Shown here: positions 22,213 to 22,860 of the stretch, piece by piece
Position numbering within the stretch: position 1 is the stretch's first letter
How the letters are laid out: each line of letters begins with the position of its first letter
DNA from: DAOMOP01 sp035444405
GTDB lineage: Bacteria; Pseudomonadota; Gammaproteobacteria; Burkholderiales; Rhodocyclaceae
NCBI GenBank assembly: GCA_035444405.1
Contig: DAOMOP010000045.1
Location: forward strand, 1 to 22,860
DNA: 22,860 bases
Direction: 5' to 3'
Notes under the pieces: model-generated
Databases searched by the model: none
Seen by the model: the letters and a program-made list of their open reading frames with translations, nothing else
What the model was told of the DNA's origin: nothing
Position numbers and translations under genes: made by a program

Positions 22213-22267
22213 ATTCTGGCTCCCGGTCACCGACGTACGCATGACGTGGAAATTACGAGTGTGTCAA
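22213..22267 (-). promoter_or_regulatory. Cop-box-like promoter of the small secreted protein
   Basis: On the minus strand TTGACA-CACT-CGTAAT (22267-22252), a 33-nt spacer, then CAGAAT (22218-22213). The start codon is about 80 nt further on. Both half-sites differ from the copA box by one base. Confidence 0.65.
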
Positions 22268-22275
22268 ATTGCTAA

Positions 22276-22347
22276 CGGCCGCTCACAATGACGGGCGGCG
22301 AGCTCGCTCGGGTGGCGGCCTTGGTTCAATCTCGCTACGTGCCTTGA
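22276..22347 (+). pseudogene. copK: C-terminal remnant of a fifth copK
   Basis: Twenty-three codons read RPLTMTGGELARVAALVQSR followed by YVP and a stop. They align without gaps to the end of copies 2 and 3 (RTITMQGNEVARVAHLIQSR, then YLP). The upstream frame closes at a TAA immediately before, and no signal peptide or ligand region precedes it. It is a truncated copK whose 5' part was lost next to the divergent promoter at 22213-22267. Confidence 0.8.
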
Positions 22348-22624
22348 GCCACAAACCGCGGCGATAGACCGCCGTTCGGGTGGGGCGGGCGGTTTGCGGG
22401 CTCGAGCCCCGGTCCGATTCGCGGCCGCGCGGGGGACGCATCGACCTCCCGGCGGCCGCTATCTGAGCGAGATCTGCATCAGCGCCGGTGGCGATTGACC
22501 GCGTGATGCAGAGGTGGGTGGCTGATCACGGCGTAAGCGCCCGGCCGAACCCTGTCTCGAAAACGCTGTGCCGCCCTTTGCATTACTCGGGACGCCTTCC
22601 GCCGCTTGACGGCTGTCGGGTTGT
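22348..22624. other. Intergenic region, nothing recognised
   Basis: GC-rich DNA of 277 nt between the copK remnant and the minus-strand gene entering from the right. I see no gene, cop-box-like site or strong terminator. Confidence 0.4.
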
Positions 22625-22860
22625 TCAGAAATGCCGCGCGATTCGCAGCGTGACGAAGCCGTCGTTGCGCAGGCCGTGCAGCGACGGGTCGCCGCGCCTT
22701 GTGCCGGCGAACGTGCGCGCCTCGAGCTCGAGCTTCCACGCCGCGCCGATGCGCCGCTCGGATTCGAGCTTCGCGGACGAGCCGTTGACGAAGTATGGCT
22801 TCTGGGCCGACTGGCACGTCGAGCCGAAATGGAATCTCTGCAACGCCCCCGGCTCGGACA
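22625..22860 (-). CDS. C-terminus of an outer-membrane-like protein (partial)
   Basis: At least 77 codons of a gene that begins beyond the window. The sequence (GALQRFHFGSTCQSAQKPYF, then WKLELEARTFAG and NDGFVTLRIARHF) shows alternating hydrophobic strands and ends in Phe, as in outer-membrane beta-barrels. The family is not identified. The frame is open to the window edge, so the true start cannot be given. Confidence 0.55.
   Translation of the reverse strand, partial: SEPGALQRFHFGSTCQSAQKPYFVNGSSAKLESERRIGAAWKLELEARTFAGTRRGDPSLHGLRNDGFVTLRIARHF

Noticed and set aside
1..22860. tRNA, rRNA, CRISPR array or replication origin
   Set aside because: No tRNA-like cloverleaf, rRNA block, regular repeat-spacer array or iteron cluster was seen on reading; a covariance search would be needed to exclude small RNAs.

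Overview
The window is high-GC DNA from a Gram-negative bacterium, most likely a betaproteobacterium of the Burkholderiales/Rhodocyclales type. The evidence is a CopK-family periplasmic copper protein (a family I know only from that class), Omp32-like porins, and a PcoA/CopA-type multicopper oxidase. It reads as an accessory metal- and oxidant-stress island that has been rearranged: most intact genes are short periplasmic or outer-membrane proteins, mixed with decayed genes and an IS110-family element.

Layout. 1-1.7 kb: two housekeeping-like minus-strand genes (zinc-ribbon/Sel1 protein, DUF99). 1.9-2.2 kb: a divergent copK paralogue. 2.4-6.3 kb: a Met-rich periplasmic peptide, a small membrane protein, an OmpR-type response regulator, a sensor kinase cut by an in-frame amber codon, and the molybdoenzyme MsrP (periplasmic methionine sulfoxide reductase). 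6.4-7.6 kb: a CDF cation exporter diverging from a CadR/PbrR-type MerR regulator. 7.7-9.8 kb: a second copK, a mosaic of decayed fragments (a Rieske petA remnant and a membrane-protein remnant), a small membrane protein and a YHS/HMA metal protein. 10.4-12.8 kb: two outer-membrane porins. 13.0-17.4 kb: a third copK, a CusF-like protein and the copA-copB-copI operon with a strong terminator. 17.4-18.7 kb: an IS110-family transposase lying between an orphan promoter and a tolC gene that has lost its 3' end. 20.3-22.9 kb: a fourth copK, a decayed conserved gene, a small His/Met-containing secreted protein, a fifth copK remnant, and the C-terminus of an outer-membrane-like protein leaving the window.

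How the genes work together. Reading upstream regions by eye, I find one promoter architecture repeated eight times: an imperfect inverted repeat, typically CTGACA-N4-TGTAAT (like the 'cop box' of CopR/PcoR-type response regulators), followed after exactly 33 nt by a -10-like hexamer. It precedes copA, tolC, three copK genes, the small secreted protein at 22.1 kb, probably the YHS/HMA gene, and an orphan start codon abutting the IS element. This ties unknown genes to a copper regulon whose regulator is not in the window. A different direct repeat (CTTTAC, 11-bp period) lies 143-144 bp before both the Met-rich peptide and msrP, suggesting that the local two-component system runs a separate module: a Met-rich scavenger peptide repaired by MsrP, similar in logic to the hypochlorite-defence system described in Azospira.
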